Below, piece after piece: positions 40,138 through 49,062 of a stretch of DNA of 64,000 nucleotides. Position 1 is the stretch's first letter. Each line of letters opens with the position of its first letter. Source of the DNA: FEN-1191 sp964528845 (GTDB lineage Bacteria; Pseudomonadota; Gammaproteobacteria; Steroidobacterales; Steroidobacteraceae); assembly GCA_964528845.1 (NCBI GenBank), contig CAZGVE010000016.1, positions 9,468-73,467 of the forward strand, in the 5' to 3' direction. A model generated the notes under the pieces. It did not search any database. It saw only the letters and a list, made by a program, of their open reading frames with translations, and was not told where the DNA came from. The position numbers and the translations under genes are program-made.

Positions 40138-41989
40138 CAGCGGCCCCGCAGGAACAGCTGATCGATGTCGCTCAAGGAAAGACGCATCCAGGTCGGTCGG
40201 CCGTGGTTGCACTGGCTGGCGCGGTCGGTGCGTTCCATCTGGCGCAATAGCGCATCCATCTCGGCGAGACTCAGAGTCCGCTGCCCCCGCACCGCCGCGC
40301 GGCAGGCCACGTTCGCAAGCACGCGCTGCGCGGCGCCGTCGAGGTGGTGCACACCCTCCCCGGTGGCGAGCTCGAGCGCGAGCTGGCGCAGCACTGCCAC
40401 GACGTCGGTGCCCTCCAGCACGGCCGGCACCCGCGTGACGTCGAGCTGCTGCTCGCCGCGACGCTGCAGCTGGAAGCCCAGGCGCTCGAACTGCGGCAGC
40501 TCGGCCAGCAATGCGTCGATCTCATGCTCCGCGGCACGCAGTTTCAGTGGCTCGAGCAGCAGCTGCGAGGCCGGTGCGGCCGCGTCGTATTGCGTCTTGA
40601 GCTGCTCGTACAGCACGCGCTCGTGCGCCGCATGGGTGTCGACCAGTATCAGTCCTTCGCTGTCCTGCGCGAGGATGTAGAGCCCGTGAAGTTGGGCGAT
40701 CGGCACTCCGAGCGGCAAGGCAGCCGTGACGGCCGCCGGCTCGCCCAGTGCCCGCGCGAGCGCGAACTGCGTGGTACGCGAGGGCACCGAGTACAGCTCG
40801 AAACCGGACTGCGCCGGCCGGTAGTCGGCCGGCAGCGGCTGCGCTGGCGGCGGCGGCGGCGNNNNNNNNNNNNNNNNNNNNNNNNNNNNNNNNNNNNNNN
40901 NNNNNNNNNNNNNNNNNNNNNNNNNNNNNNNNNNNNNNNNNNNNNNNNNNNNNNNNNNNNNGGCGGCGGCGGCGGCGCCACGCTGCTGGCAGGACGGGTT
41001 GCGGCAAGTGCGCGCTCGAGCGCATGAAATACCGCGTCATGCACCGCGCGGCTGTCGCGGAAGCGCAGCTCGAGCTTGGTCGGATGGGCATTGACGTCGA
41101 TCTGGCGCGCGTCGATATCGAGATACAGCACATAGCACGGATGGCGCCCGTGGTAGAGCACGTCCCGGTAGCCGAGCCGCGCCGCGTTGCCGAGTAGCCG
41201 ATCCCGCACTGCGCGCCCGTTGACGAACCAGTACTGCTGGTCGGGTTGCGCGCGCGCGCCGGTCGGCGCTCCAAGCCATCCGCGCAGGCGCATCGGCCCC
41301 AGCTGCTCATCGATACGGATCGCGTCCGCACGCAGTTCGGGCCCCAGGATACGGTCGATCCGCTGCTCCTGGCCCGACAGGTCCTGCGCCGCGTCCACGT
41401 CGAGCGCGACGCGTCCGCGATGGCGCAGGCGAAATGCGGCGGCGGGCGCCGCGAGTGCGAGCCGCTCCACCAGTCGCAGGATGTGGCCGAATTCGGTCGG
41501 TTCGCTGCGAACGAAGCGGCGGCGCGCGGGCACGTTGTAGAACAGGTCACGCACCTCGACGCTCGTGCCCTGCGGGTGCGCGGCGGGCCGGACGGTCCCG
41601 CGCTGGCCGCCCTCGACGACGAGCTCCGCGCCGCGCGCGGCATCGGCGGTGCGCGAGACCACGCGCACGCGCGCGACGGAGCCTATCGACGGCAGCGCCT
41701 CGCCGCGAAACCCGAGGGTCGCGATCGCCTCGAGGTCCTCGAGGCTCGCGATCTTGCTGGTCGCATGGCGTTCGAGCGCCAGCGGCAGTTCCGCCTCGGC
41801 GAGACCGCAGCCATCGTCGCGCACGCGGATCAGCTCGAGTCCTGCGCGTTCGACATCGATCTCGATGCGCGAGGCACCCGCATCGAGCGCGTTCTCGACC
41901 AGTTCCTTGACCACCGACGCCGGCCGCTCGATCACCTCGCCGGCGGCGATCTGATCGATGAGCGTGGCAGGAAGAATCCGGATCGGCAT
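40137..41989 (-). CDS. mutL: DNA mismatch repair protein MutL (interrupted by an assembly gap)
   Basis: Starts ATG 41989 and ends at 40137. N-terminal ATPase part: DQIAAGEVIERPASVVKELVENALDAG (GHKL motif I), DDGCGL, RHATSKI, TLGFRGEALPSIGSV and RDLFYNVPARRRFV. Before the gap, VNGRAVRDRLL and DVNAHPTKLELRF complete the second N-terminal domain. The C-terminal dimerisation part contains QDSEGLILVDTHAAHERVLYE and ends at 40137. The 100 N (40862-40961) lie in a proline-rich linker; both flanks encode runs of Pro from GGC/CCG repeats. If the gap is really about 100 bases, total length is about 617 residues, close to E. coli's 615. The C-terminus lacks an obvious DQHAx2Ex4E endonuclease motif: DTHAAHERVLYE is the equivalent segment. 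Confidence 0.95.
40862..40961. other. Assembly gap (100 N) in mutL linker
   Basis: Exactly 100 N, the conventional placeholder size, flanked on both sides by GGC-repeat runs encoding polyproline on the minus strand. The true length is unknown; the frame matches on both sides if the missing piece leaves it intact, so the break is most likely a sequencing or assembly failure at a GC-rich repeat and not a broken gene. Confidence 0.95.
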
Positions 41990-42074
41990 CCCGGTCCCAG
42001 GCAGCAGGGAAGCGCGGCAGTGTACACGCCCACGCCGCATGCGACCCACGGGCCGGTGCGACCAGGGCGCGAGG

Positions 42075-43397
42075 CTAGGGTGTGTTGCGCGCTACCTCGG
42101 CCCGAGCGTCGCGCTGGTGGCTGTGCGCGAACTGGCTGCCCTCGGGAGGATTGTCCTGGAAGTAGCGCTCGATGCCGTTGAAAACTGCCCCCGCGAGCTG
42201 CTGCTGGTGGGCCGGCGTGCGCAGCAGCCGCTCCTCCTCCGGATTGGATATATAGGCGGTCTCGACCAGCAGCGAGGGGATGTCGGGCGACTTGAGCACG
42301 ACGAAGGCTGCCTGCTGCACCTCGCGCCTGCGCACCGCGCCGACACCATCGAGCGCACCGAGCACGCGATCGGCAGCCTCGCCGCTGGCGCTGATGCTCG
42401 CACTCTGTGACAGGCTCAGCAGCAATGGGCGCAGATCCGGACTCTGATCAGAAAGCGAAATGCCGCCCTTCAGGTCGGCCGCGTTCTCCTGATCGGCGAG
42501 CATCCGCGCCGCTTCACTCGATGCACCGCGGTCCGACAGGATATAGACCGAAGCGCCCGAGACCTCGCGATCACGAATCGCATCGGCATGGATCGATACG
42601 AACATGTCGGCATGGGCCGCAGCGGCACGCTCCATGCGGTTGCGCAACGGTACGAAGCGATCGCCATCGCGCGTGAGCACCGCGCGCATGCCCGGCACGG
42701 CATCGATGCGTGCCGCGAGCGCGCGCGCAATCGCCAGCGTCACGTCCTTCTCGCGCGTCCCCGCCGCCCCCGTGGCGCCCGGATCCATGCCGCCGTGCCC
42801 GGCGTCGACGGCAACGATCACCGAGCGTTCGCCGGGCGGCGGCGCATGCGCAGCGGCGTGAATGCGGACCGGTGCCCGAACCGGCGCCACTGCCGCAGCG
42901 GGCGTCGGCGTTGCTGCCGGACTCAACGCGGCGGCCGCTGTAGCGGCGGCAGGTGCCGGAGCATCCGCCGCGTCCAGAGCGCCGCGATCGCCAAGTGCGA
43001 TACGCAGCAGGCAGGCGCCCGGCCCGACGCAGTGCCCAGAGTGAAAAGCCACGGCACGCGACAGTTCGAGCACCACGCGCAACTGACGGGGCTCGGGATA
43101 GCCGGTGCGCACTCGCAGCACCATGCTGCCGGCCGGCGGACTCGGGAGCGCCGCAGCGCGGTGCGTATCCGGCAGATCGAGCACGAGCCGCTCTGGCGCG
43201 TGCAGGCGGAAAATATGCACGGCAGTCGGCCCGGACAGCGCGAGGGTCAGCAGCGTAACGTGCGGCTGGGCATCCACCGTCAGACGCTCCAGGCGCACCG
43301 GCAGCTCGGCGCACGCCAAGGCCGGTCCGAGCAGCCCCGCTGCTGCCCATCCGAAGCAGCAGAAAGCCATCAGTCGGGAACGGAACCGGATACCCAC
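42075..43397 (-). CDS. amiC: N-acetylmuramoyl-L-alanine amidase with AMIN domain (AmiB/AmiC type)
   Basis: About 440 residues. I chose the GTG at 43397, with AGGAG 11 bases upstream; other starts at 43436 or 43370 are possible. Signal peptide with LAFCCFGWAAAGLLGPALACA-type core, AMIN domain (ERLTVDAQPHVTLLTLALSGP to about residue 140), an Ala/Pro linker, then an Amidase_3 domain with zinc ligands in VAVDAGHGGMDPGA (His), GTREKDVTLAIA (Glu), FVSIHADAI (His) and the catalytic Glu in LLVETAYISNPEEE. It cleaves septal peptidoglycan during cell separation; AMIN targets it to the septum. E. coli has amiB at this position. Confidence 0.92.
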   Translation of the reverse strand: MGIRFRSRLMAFCCFGWAAAGLLGPALACAELPVRLERLTVDAQPHVTLLTLALSGPTAVHIFRLHAPERLVLDLPDTHRAAALPSPPAGSMVLRVRTGYPEPRQLRVVLELSRAVAFHSGHCVGPGACLLRIALGDRGALDAADAPAPAAATAAAALSPAATPTPAAAVAPVRAPVRIHAAAHAPPPGERSVIVAVDAGHGGMDPGATGAAGTREKDVTLAIARALAARIDAVPGMRAVLTRDGDRFVPLRNRMERAAAAHADMFVSIHADAIRDREVSGASVYILSDRGASSEAARMLADQENAADLKGGISLSDQSPDLRPLLLSLSQSASISASGEAADRVLGALDGVGAVRRREVQQAAFVVLKSPDIPSLLVETAYISNPEEERLLRTPAHQQQLAGAVFNGIERYFQDNPPEGSQFAHSHQRDARAEVARNTP

Positions 43398-43493
43398 GCT
43401 CTGGAGGTCTCCTGGAAGTGCGCGCGCCGCGCGCACGCAATCTAATCCAGAGCACCCGTTATATCAATATTTCAGTGAGATAGACACTTAAGC

Positions 43494-44006
43494 TCAATTC
43501 AATACTGATGTTTCCGGCTGCGCCGCCTGCGCCAGCCACTGCGTCCCGCTGCGCGTGTGCGCGACGGCGCGGCATTCGCGACCGGCGCCCAGGACCGTCA
43601 GCTGCAGCGCCAGATCCGGCGGCGGCAATGCTTCGCCCGCGTGCTCCGGCCATTCGATGAGCACCAGATGGCGATCGGCAAAATAATCACGCAATCCGAG
43701 TACCTCGATATCCTGCGCTCCGCGGAGCCGGTAGCAATCGACATGCACCGCGAGCCCCTGGATCAGCGGATAGAGCTCGAGCAGCGCGTAGCTGGGACTG
43801 CGTACCGGCTCCCGGACCCCGAGACCGCGCAGCAGCGCCGCCACGAGCGTGGTCTTGCCGGTACCGAGCTGTCCGGACAGATAAGCCAGCCGCGGGCCCG
43901 GCGCGTCCCAGGGGCAGGCACCGCCCAGCACCGCGCCGAGACGCTCCGTCGCGTCCGGATCCGGAAGGTGCCACTGCAGGGACGTGGGGTCTTGCGCCAT
44001 CGGCAT
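43494..44006 (-). CDS. tsaE: tRNA threonylcarbamoyladenosine biosynthesis ATPase TsaE
   Basis: 170 residues (a second in-frame ATG lies two codons on); E. coli TsaE is 153. P-loop LAYLSGQLGTGKTTLVAALLRGLG, followed by VRSPSYALLELY (family SPTYTLVxxY; here SPSYALLELY), VHVDCYRLRGAQDIEVLGLRDY (DxYR motif) and LVLIEWPEHAGEALP (IEWPE motif). It energises the TsaB-TsaD complex that makes t6A37. Begins 7 bases after the nnrD stop and precedes amiC. Confidence 0.95.
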   Translation of the reverse strand: MPMAQDPTSLQWHLPDPDATERLGAVLGGACPWDAPGPRLAYLSGQLGTGKTTLVAALLRGLGVREPVRSPSYALLELYPLIQGLAVHVDCYRLRGAQDIEVLGLRDYFADRHLVLIEWPEHAGEALPPPDLALQLTVLGAGRECRAVAHTRSGTQWLAQAAQPETSVLN

Positions 44007-44012
44007 CGAGCC

Positions 44013-45491
44013 CTAGCGATTGACCCAGCGCGTGAGCCCTTCGGCCACTTCGAGCGCGAGCACTCCGCGCGCACGATCACGCGCCAGCTCGTCCCCGGCG
44101 AGGGCGTGCGCGAGCACTGCGGCGCGCGCGGCCAGCCACACCGAACCGCACTGCGCGATGACACCGGCGATCGCGCCTGTCAGCACGTCGCCCATCCCCG
44201 CGGCGGCCATCGCCGGATTGCCTCGCTCGCAGATCGCAGGCACGTGAGTGCCGCAGGCGATCAGGGTACCTGCCCCCTTGAGCACGATCGCGGCCTGCGG
44301 ATGCCTGGCGCTGAGCGCGTACAGCGCCGCCAGCCGGTCGGCCTGCACGGTCTGCGGGTCCGTCTGGAGCAAGCGCGCAGCTTCCCCCGGATGGGGCGTC
44401 AGCACCGAGCGCGCTGGCGCGCTGCGCTCCATGCCTGCCAGCAGATTGAGGGCATCGGCATCGATCACGAGCGGCTTGCCACACTCGAGCGCCTGCAGGC
44501 ACAGGCTTCTCGACCAGGACGAGCGACCGAGCCCGGGCCCCACCGCCACGACATCCGCGGCCGTCAGCAACTCTCCGAGTGCGGTTTCATTCCCGATCCC
44601 ATGGACCATCAGCTCCGGCCGACCGCTGGCGATGGCGAGCAGGTTCTCGGGCGCCGTCGCCACCGTCACCAGCCCCGCACCGACCCGCAGGCAGGCTTCG
44701 CCCGCCAGGCGCACCGCGCCCGGCATGCCAGGCCCACCGCCGATGATCAGCACGCGACCGAAATCTCCCTTGTTCGCCTCGCGGCGTCGCGGCGGCAGCG
44801 CCTGCGTGATATCCGCCTCTCCGAGGCGTTCGAGCAGCGGACGGAAGCGCGGCTCGTCAGGGGGCGACACTTCCAGATCGTCGAATACGAGGCGTCCTGC
44901 GAGTTCAGGCCCGGCACCGAGGAACAGTCCGGTCTTCAGTGCGACGAAGCTGATCGTGCAGTCCGCCTGTACGGCCGCGCCCATGACAGCCCCGGTGTCG
45001 GCATTGAGCCCGGAGGGCACATCGAGCGCGAGCACCGGCAAGGCCAGCGCGTTGATCGCGTGAATCGCCTCTGCCAGCGCGGGCCGCACCGCGGCATTGA
45101 GCCCGGTGCCCAGCAGCGCGTCGACGATCACCTCGGAGTTGGCGAGCCGGTCGGCCTCGAACGGGCTCACGTGACCGCCGCTGGCACGGAATTCCTGCCA
45201 GGCCCGGCGTGCATCCCCGGCCAGGGACTCAGGCGGCACGGCGGCCAGCACGGTCACCGTGAGACCGGCGGCCTGCGCGAAGCGCGCCAGCACATACCCG
45301 TCACCGCCGTTGTTGCCCCCTCCGGTCACGATGGTGAGTCTGAGCGCCGTCGGCCAGCGGCTGCGCAGCGTGCGCAGTGCCGCCTCGGCCGCGCGCCGCA
45401 TCAGCGTATAGCCCTCGGTACCCTGGGCGATGTACCAGGCATCCAGCGCGCGCACCTGGGCCACCGAATAGAGCAGACTGGCAGCGGACAT
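44013..45491 (-). CDS. nnrD: Bifunctional NAD(P)HX epimerase / ADP-dependent NAD(P)HX dehydratase
   Basis: 492 residues from ATG 45491. N-terminal YjeF_N epimerase domain: VAQVRALDAWYI, GYTLMRRAAEAAL, VTGGGNNGGDGYVLARFA and VDALLGTGLNAAVRP. C-terminal kinase-like dehydratase domain from about 230: FGRVLIIGGGPGMPGAVRLAGEACLRVGAGLVTVAT, VAVGPGLGRS, LVIDADALNLLAG, VLTPHPGEAARLL and AGMGDVLTGAIAGVIAQ. It repairs hydrated NADH and NADPH. Fused two-domain form as in E. coli. Divergent from queG with a 32-base spacer. Confidence 0.96.
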   Translation of the reverse strand: MSAASLLYSVAQVRALDAWYIAQGTEGYTLMRRAAEAALRTLRSRWPTALRLTIVTGGGNNGGDGYVLARFAQAAGLTVTVLAAVPPESLAGDARRAWQEFRASGGHVSPFEADRLANSEVIVDALLGTGLNAAVRPALAEAIHAINALALPVLALDVPSGLNADTGAVMGAAVQADCTISFVALKTGLFLGAGPELAGRLVFDDLEVSPPDEPRFRPLLERLGEADITQALPPRRREANKGDFGRVLIIGGGPGMPGAVRLAGEACLRVGAGLVTVATAPENLLAIASGRPELMVHGIGNETALGELLTAADVVAVGPGLGRSSWSRSLCLQALECGKPLVIDADALNLLAGMERSAPARSVLTPHPGEAARLLQTDPQTVQADRLAALYALSARHPQAAIVLKGAGTLIACGTHVPAICERGNPAMAAAGMGDVLTGAIAGVIAQCGSVWLAARAAVLAHALAGDELARDRARGVLALEVAEGLTRWVNR

Positions 45492-45523
45492 CAGGGGATT
45501 ATACTGGCGGCCGCGCCGCGCCC

Positions 45524-46615
45524 ATGCCCGATCAACACCACCCCGCAGCCGATCCACCCAGCGACGCGCAGCGCGCGCTGCGTAGCGCCATCGATGCCGC
45601 GGCGCGCGAGCTGGGATTCGATGCCATCGGCGTCAGCGGCGTCGAACTGGAACCCGATGAGCGCCACCTCGAGACCTGGCTCGAGCTCGGCCGGCACGGC
45701 GAGATGCACTACATGGCGCGCCACGGGCGCAAGCGCAGCCGGCCTGCGCTGCTGCTGCCGGGAACCCTGCGCGTCATCGCAGCGCGCATGAACTACCGGG
45801 CCGCCGATGCGCTGCCGGCCGAGCCCGTGCTCGCCGACTCTCAAGCCGCGTACGTGTCGCGCTACGCGCTCGGCCGGGACTACCACAAACTGATGCGCGC
45901 CTCGCTGCGTGCACTCGCACGCTCGATCGCACGGCTCGCCGGACCCCATGGCCATCGCGTGTTCGTCGACAGCGCCCCCGTGCTCGAGAAGGCACTGGCA
46001 CGCAATGCCGGCCTCGGCTGGATCGGCAAGCACACCAACCTGATCGCGCGGGATGCCGGCTCGTGGTTCTTCCTCGGGGAGATCTACACCGACCTGCCAC
46101 TGCCTGCCGACGCCCCAGCCAGCGAGCATTGCGGTACCTGCAGTGCGTGCCTGCCGGCCTGTCCGACCGGAGCGATCGTGGCGCCATACCAGCTCGATGC
46201 GCGGCGCTGCATTTCCTATCTGACCATCGAGCTTGCCGGCGCGATCCCGGAACCACTGCGACCGGCCATCGGCAATCGCATCTACGGCTGCGACGACTGC
46301 CAGCTGGTCTGCCCGTGGAACAAGTTCGCACGCGCTGCCGCCCATCCGGACTTCCGCGTCCGTCACGGGCTGGACGCGCCACGCCTCACGACGCTGTTTG
46401 GCTGGAGTGCGGCGCAGTTCGTCGAGCGGATGCGCGGCTCGGCCATCCATCGCGTCGGCCACGAGCGCTGGCTGCGCAACATTGCGGTGGCGCTCGGCAA
46501 TGCTGCCACCTCGGGGGCCGTGCTGTCGGCGTTGCACGCGCGCGCCGGCGACCCCTCGCCGCTGGTGCGCGAGCACGTGCATTGGGCCTTGGCGCAGCAT
46601 CGCGCTCGCGCCTGA
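45524..46615 (+). CDS. queG: Epoxyqueuosine reductase
   Basis: 363 residues from ATG 45524. Catalyses the last step of queuosine synthesis in tRNA using cobalamin and two [4Fe-4S] clusters. Seen: DAIGVSGVELEPDERHLETWLELGRHGEMHYMARH, RALGRDYHKLMR-type segment (ALGRDYHKLMRASL), VDSAPVLEKALARNAGLGWIGKHTNLI, and ferredoxin motifs CGTCSACLPACP and GCDDCQLVCPWNKF. The end has HEAT-like repeats (RWLRNIAVALGNA). Divergent from nnrD, same arrangement as E. coli queG-nnrD. Confidence 0.97.
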   Translation: MPDQHHPAADPPSDAQRALRSAIDAAARELGFDAIGVSGVELEPDERHLETWLELGRHGEMHYMARHGRKRSRPALLLPGTLRVIAARMNYRAADALPAEPVLADSQAAYVSRYALGRDYHKLMRASLRALARSIARLAGPHGHRVFVDSAPVLEKALARNAGLGWIGKHTNLIARDAGSWFFLGEIYTDLPLPADAPASEHCGTCSACLPACPTGAIVAPYQLDARRCISYLTIELAGAIPEPLRPAIGNRIYGCDDCQLVCPWNKFARAAAHPDFRVRHGLDAPRLTTLFGWSAAQFVERMRGSAIHRVGHERWLRNIAVALGNAATSGAVLSALHARAGDPSPLVREHVHWALAQHRARA

Positions 46616-46631
46616 GCCACAGGCCGCGGCT

Positions 46632-46658
46632 CCGGCGGGCCCGGCGGGCCCGGCGGGC
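46632..46658. repeat. Three tandem copies of a 9-bp GC-rich unit
   Basis: CCGGCGGGC occurs three times in a row in the 48-base spacer between the convergent queG and panC genes. No open frame uses it. It could form structure between the convergent transcripts, but no T-run marks a terminator. Confidence 0.7.
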
Positions 46659-46663
46659 GTGCT

Positions 46664-47521
46664 TCAGCCTGCGCTGCGGCGCGCGCGCATATTGTCGATC
46701 AGCCGGGCCCGCCCGAGCCGCGCCGCCGTCAGCACGATCAGCTCCTGGTGTCCGCCGCCGGGCACGGCCAGGTCCGCGGCAGCACGCACGCTGAAGTAGT
46801 CGACCCGCATTCCGGCGTGCTCGAGTGCCGCGCGGCCAGCTTGCTCGAGCAGCGCGAAGTCGCCTGCTCCGGCATCGATCGCCTGCACCGCCTCGCGCAG
46901 CGCCTGATGTATCGCGGGGGCGCGCGCACGCTCCTCCTCGCTCAGGTAGCGGTTGCGCGAACTGAGCGCCAGCCCGTCACCGGCGCGCACCGTCGGGGCG
47001 GCGATGACCTCGAGCGGCAGCGCCAGATCCAGGGCCATGCGGCGCACGATCATGAACTGCTGGTAGTCCTTCTCGCCGAACACGGCGACTTCCGCCCCCA
47101 CGATGCCGAACAGCCGCGCGACGACGGTTGCGACCCCATCGAAGTGCCCGGGGCGGAACGCGCCGCAGAGGATTTCGGACAGGCCGCGCACGCTGACCAG
47201 CGTGGCCTGCGTGCCGCCATCGGGGTAGATCTCCTCGACGCTCGGTGCAAACAGCAGATCACAGCGGCCCTCGACCAGCAGCCGTGCGTCCTCCACCGGC
47301 GTGCGCGGATAGCGCGCGAAGTCCTCGTTGGGCCCGAACTGCAGCGGGTTGACGAATACGCTGGCCACGACGCGATCGGCGCGGTGGCGGGCTGCGGCCA
47401 GCAGGCTCATGTGTCCTGCATGCAGATTGCCCATCGTCGGCACGAACCCGACACGCAGCCCGGCCTCGTGCCAGGCACGAACGCGCGCGCGCACTGCGGA
47501 GATCGTAGTGACTGTCTCCAT
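46664..47521 (-). CDS. panC: Pantothenate synthetase
   Basis: 285 residues from ATG 47521. Joins pantoate and beta-alanine with ATP. Signatures: VGFVPTMGNLHAGHMSLLAAAR (HIGH-like nucleotide site), SVFVNPLQFGPNEDFARYPRT, RPGHFDGVATVVARLFGIV, VFGEKDYQQFMIVRRMA, and DGLALSSRNRYLS (KMSKS-like). Located 11 bases downstream of panB. No panD gene follows in this window, so beta-alanine must come from elsewhere. Confidence 0.97.
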   Translation of the reverse strand: METVTTISAVRARVRAWHEAGLRVGFVPTMGNLHAGHMSLLAAARHRADRVVASVFVNPLQFGPNEDFARYPRTPVEDARLLVEGRCDLLFAPSVEEIYPDGGTQATLVSVRGLSEILCGAFRPGHFDGVATVVARLFGIVGAEVAVFGEKDYQQFMIVRRMALDLALPLEVIAAPTVRAGDGLALSSRNRYLSEEERARAPAIHQALREAVQAIDAGAGDFALLEQAGRAALEHAGMRVDYFSVRAAADLAVPGGGHQELIVLTAARLGRARLIDNMRARRSAG

Positions 47522-47532
47522 CTGCGTTCGGC

Positions 47533-48360
47533 TCAGAAACTGTGTTCGGCGCCCGGATACTCGCCCGACTTGACGGCACGGACATACGCGGCCACCGCAT
47601 CCTGGTTGGTCGCACCACCGGCCATGAAGTTGCGCACGAAGCGCGGCTTGCGTCCGGACGTGATGTCGAGGATGTCGTACAGCACCAGGATCTGGCCGTC
47701 GGTGTCCGGTCCCGCGCCGATACCGATCACGGGTACCTGCACTGCCTGCGTGATGGTGCGTCCGAGCTCTGCCGGGATGCATTCGAGCAGCAGCAGATCC
47801 GCGCCGGCGGCCTCGAGCGCCAGCGCGTCCTCGAGCATGCGCTGCGCCGCCGCCGCTTCGCGTCCCTGAACCCGGAAGCCGCCGGTCTTGTGCACGGACT
47901 GCGGCTTGAGCCCGAGGTGCGCGCACACCGCGATATCGTGATGCGCCAGGAAGGACACGATCTCGGTCTGCCCCTGCCCGCTCTCGAGCTTGATCACGCT
48001 CGCGCCCCCTTCCTGCATCATCCGCACCGCGTTGGCGAGCGCGCGCTCGCTCGACGGATAGCTCATGAACGGCAGGTCGGCCATCAGCAGCGGCCGATGC
48101 AGGCCCCGGGCGACGGCGGCGCAGTGATAGACCATCTGGTCCATCGTGACCGGGACCGTGGTGTCATGACCCTGGATCACCATGCCGACCGAATCCCCGG
48201 CGAGCGCAATATCGACGTCGGCCTGATCGAGCACCGCGGCGAAGCTCGCATCGTAGGCGGTCAGACAGGCGATCTTCTCGCCCTGCTCCTTCATGCGCGC
48301 GAGCGTCGAGAGGGTCACCGGCGCGCGTTCGGAATTGCGTTGCTGAAGATGGGTATACAT
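47533..48360 (-). CDS. panB: 3-methyl-2-oxobutanoate hydroxymethyltransferase
   Basis: 275 residues; E. coli PanB is 264. Makes ketopantoate from 2-oxoisovalerate with methylene-tetrahydrofolate. Signatures: LARMKEQGEKIACLTAYDASFAAVLDQADVDIALAGDSVGMVIQGHDTTVPVTM, MADLPFMSYPSS, VIKLESGQ, VCAHLGLKPQSVHKTGGFRVQGR, LLLECIPAELGRTIT and VIGIGAGPDTDGQILVLYDIL. The folate dependence makes the nearby folK gene a sensible neighbour. Confidence 0.97.
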   Translation of the reverse strand: MYTHLQQRNSERAPVTLSTLARMKEQGEKIACLTAYDASFAAVLDQADVDIALAGDSVGMVIQGHDTTVPVTMDQMVYHCAAVARGLHRPLLMADLPFMSYPSSERALANAVRMMQEGGASVIKLESGQGQTEIVSFLAHHDIAVCAHLGLKPQSVHKTGGFRVQGREAAAAQRMLEDALALEAAGADLLLLECIPAELGRTITQAVQVPVIGIGAGPDTDGQILVLYDILDITSGRKPRFVRNFMAGGATNQDAVAAYVRAVKSGEYPGAEHSF

Positions 48361-48405
48361 GGCGAGAGGATGAAGCAGGCGCCGGCGACACGCAACCGCG
48401 CCACG

Positions 48406-49062
48406 CTAGAGCGCGGCGTGGCGCAGCGGATTGTAGTACAGCCGGCCGCGGCGCATCCGCCGTATCGCCGCGAGCAGCTCCTCGAAATCGACGTCGCTGT
48501 GCAGCGGATCGATCGCCGCGGCATTGACGATCAGCAGCGGTCCGGCTTCATACGCATGGAAGAAACGCGCATAGGCTTCGTTGAGCCGCTCGAGGTAGGC
48601 CCGATCGATGAACTGCTCGTGCTGGATGCCGCGGCGACCGATACGGCCCAGCAGCACGTCCACCGGCGCCTGCAGGTACAGCACGAGATCGGGGACCGGC
48701 GCGTCGATGGCGAGACTGCGGTGCACCTGCTCGTACAGGCGGTATTCCTCCTCATCGAGCGTGGTGCGCGCGAACAGCTGGTCCTTGTCGATCAGGTAGT
48801 CCGCGATCCGCAGCCGCGCGAACAGGTCCTGCTGCTTGAGGGCCGCCAGCTGCTGGGCGCGCTGGAACAGGAAATAGAGCTGCGCCGGCAGCGCCGCGGC
48901 CCGCGGATTGCGATAGAAGCGCTCGAGAAACGGATTATCCGCGGCCTGCTCGAGCACCAGCTCGGCGCCGAGTTTCTCGGCCAGTCGTGTGGCCAGCGTC
49001 GTCTTGCCGACGCCGATCGGGCCTTCCACGACAATGAACCGTTGCGGCAGCTCTTCAGGCAT
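48406..49062 (-). CDS. Deoxynucleoside kinase (deoxyadenosine/deoxyguanosine kinase type)
   Basis: 218 residues. P-loop RFIVVEGPIGVGKTTLATRLAEKLGAELVLE near the N-terminus, followed by ADNPFLERFYRNP, QLYFLFQRAQQLAALKQ, ADYLIDKDQLFARTTLDEEEYRLYEQV (family DYxxxKDxxFA) and DLVLYLQAPVDVLLGRIGRRGIQHEQ with the lid Arg residues. This matches the bacterial dNK family that salvages purine deoxynucleosides. Its start overlaps the folK stop by 8 bases; arrangement pcnB-folK-dNK-panB is common in Gammaproteobacteria. Confidence 0.92.
   Translation of the reverse strand: MPEELPQRFIVVEGPIGVGKTTLATRLAEKLGAELVLEQAADNPFLERFYRNPRAAALPAQLYFLFQRAQQLAALKQQDLFARLRIADYLIDKDQLFARTTLDEEEYRLYEQVHRSLAIDAPVPDLVLYLQAPVDVLLGRIGRRGIQHEQFIDRAYLERLNEAYARFFHAYEAGPLLIVNAAAIDPLHSDVDFEELLAAIRRMRRGRLYYNPLRHAAL

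Noticed and set aside
43557..45791. 744-codon open frame on the plus strand.
   Set aside because: Antisense to tsaE and nnrD and running into the queG start; composition is typical of a reverse-frame shadow.
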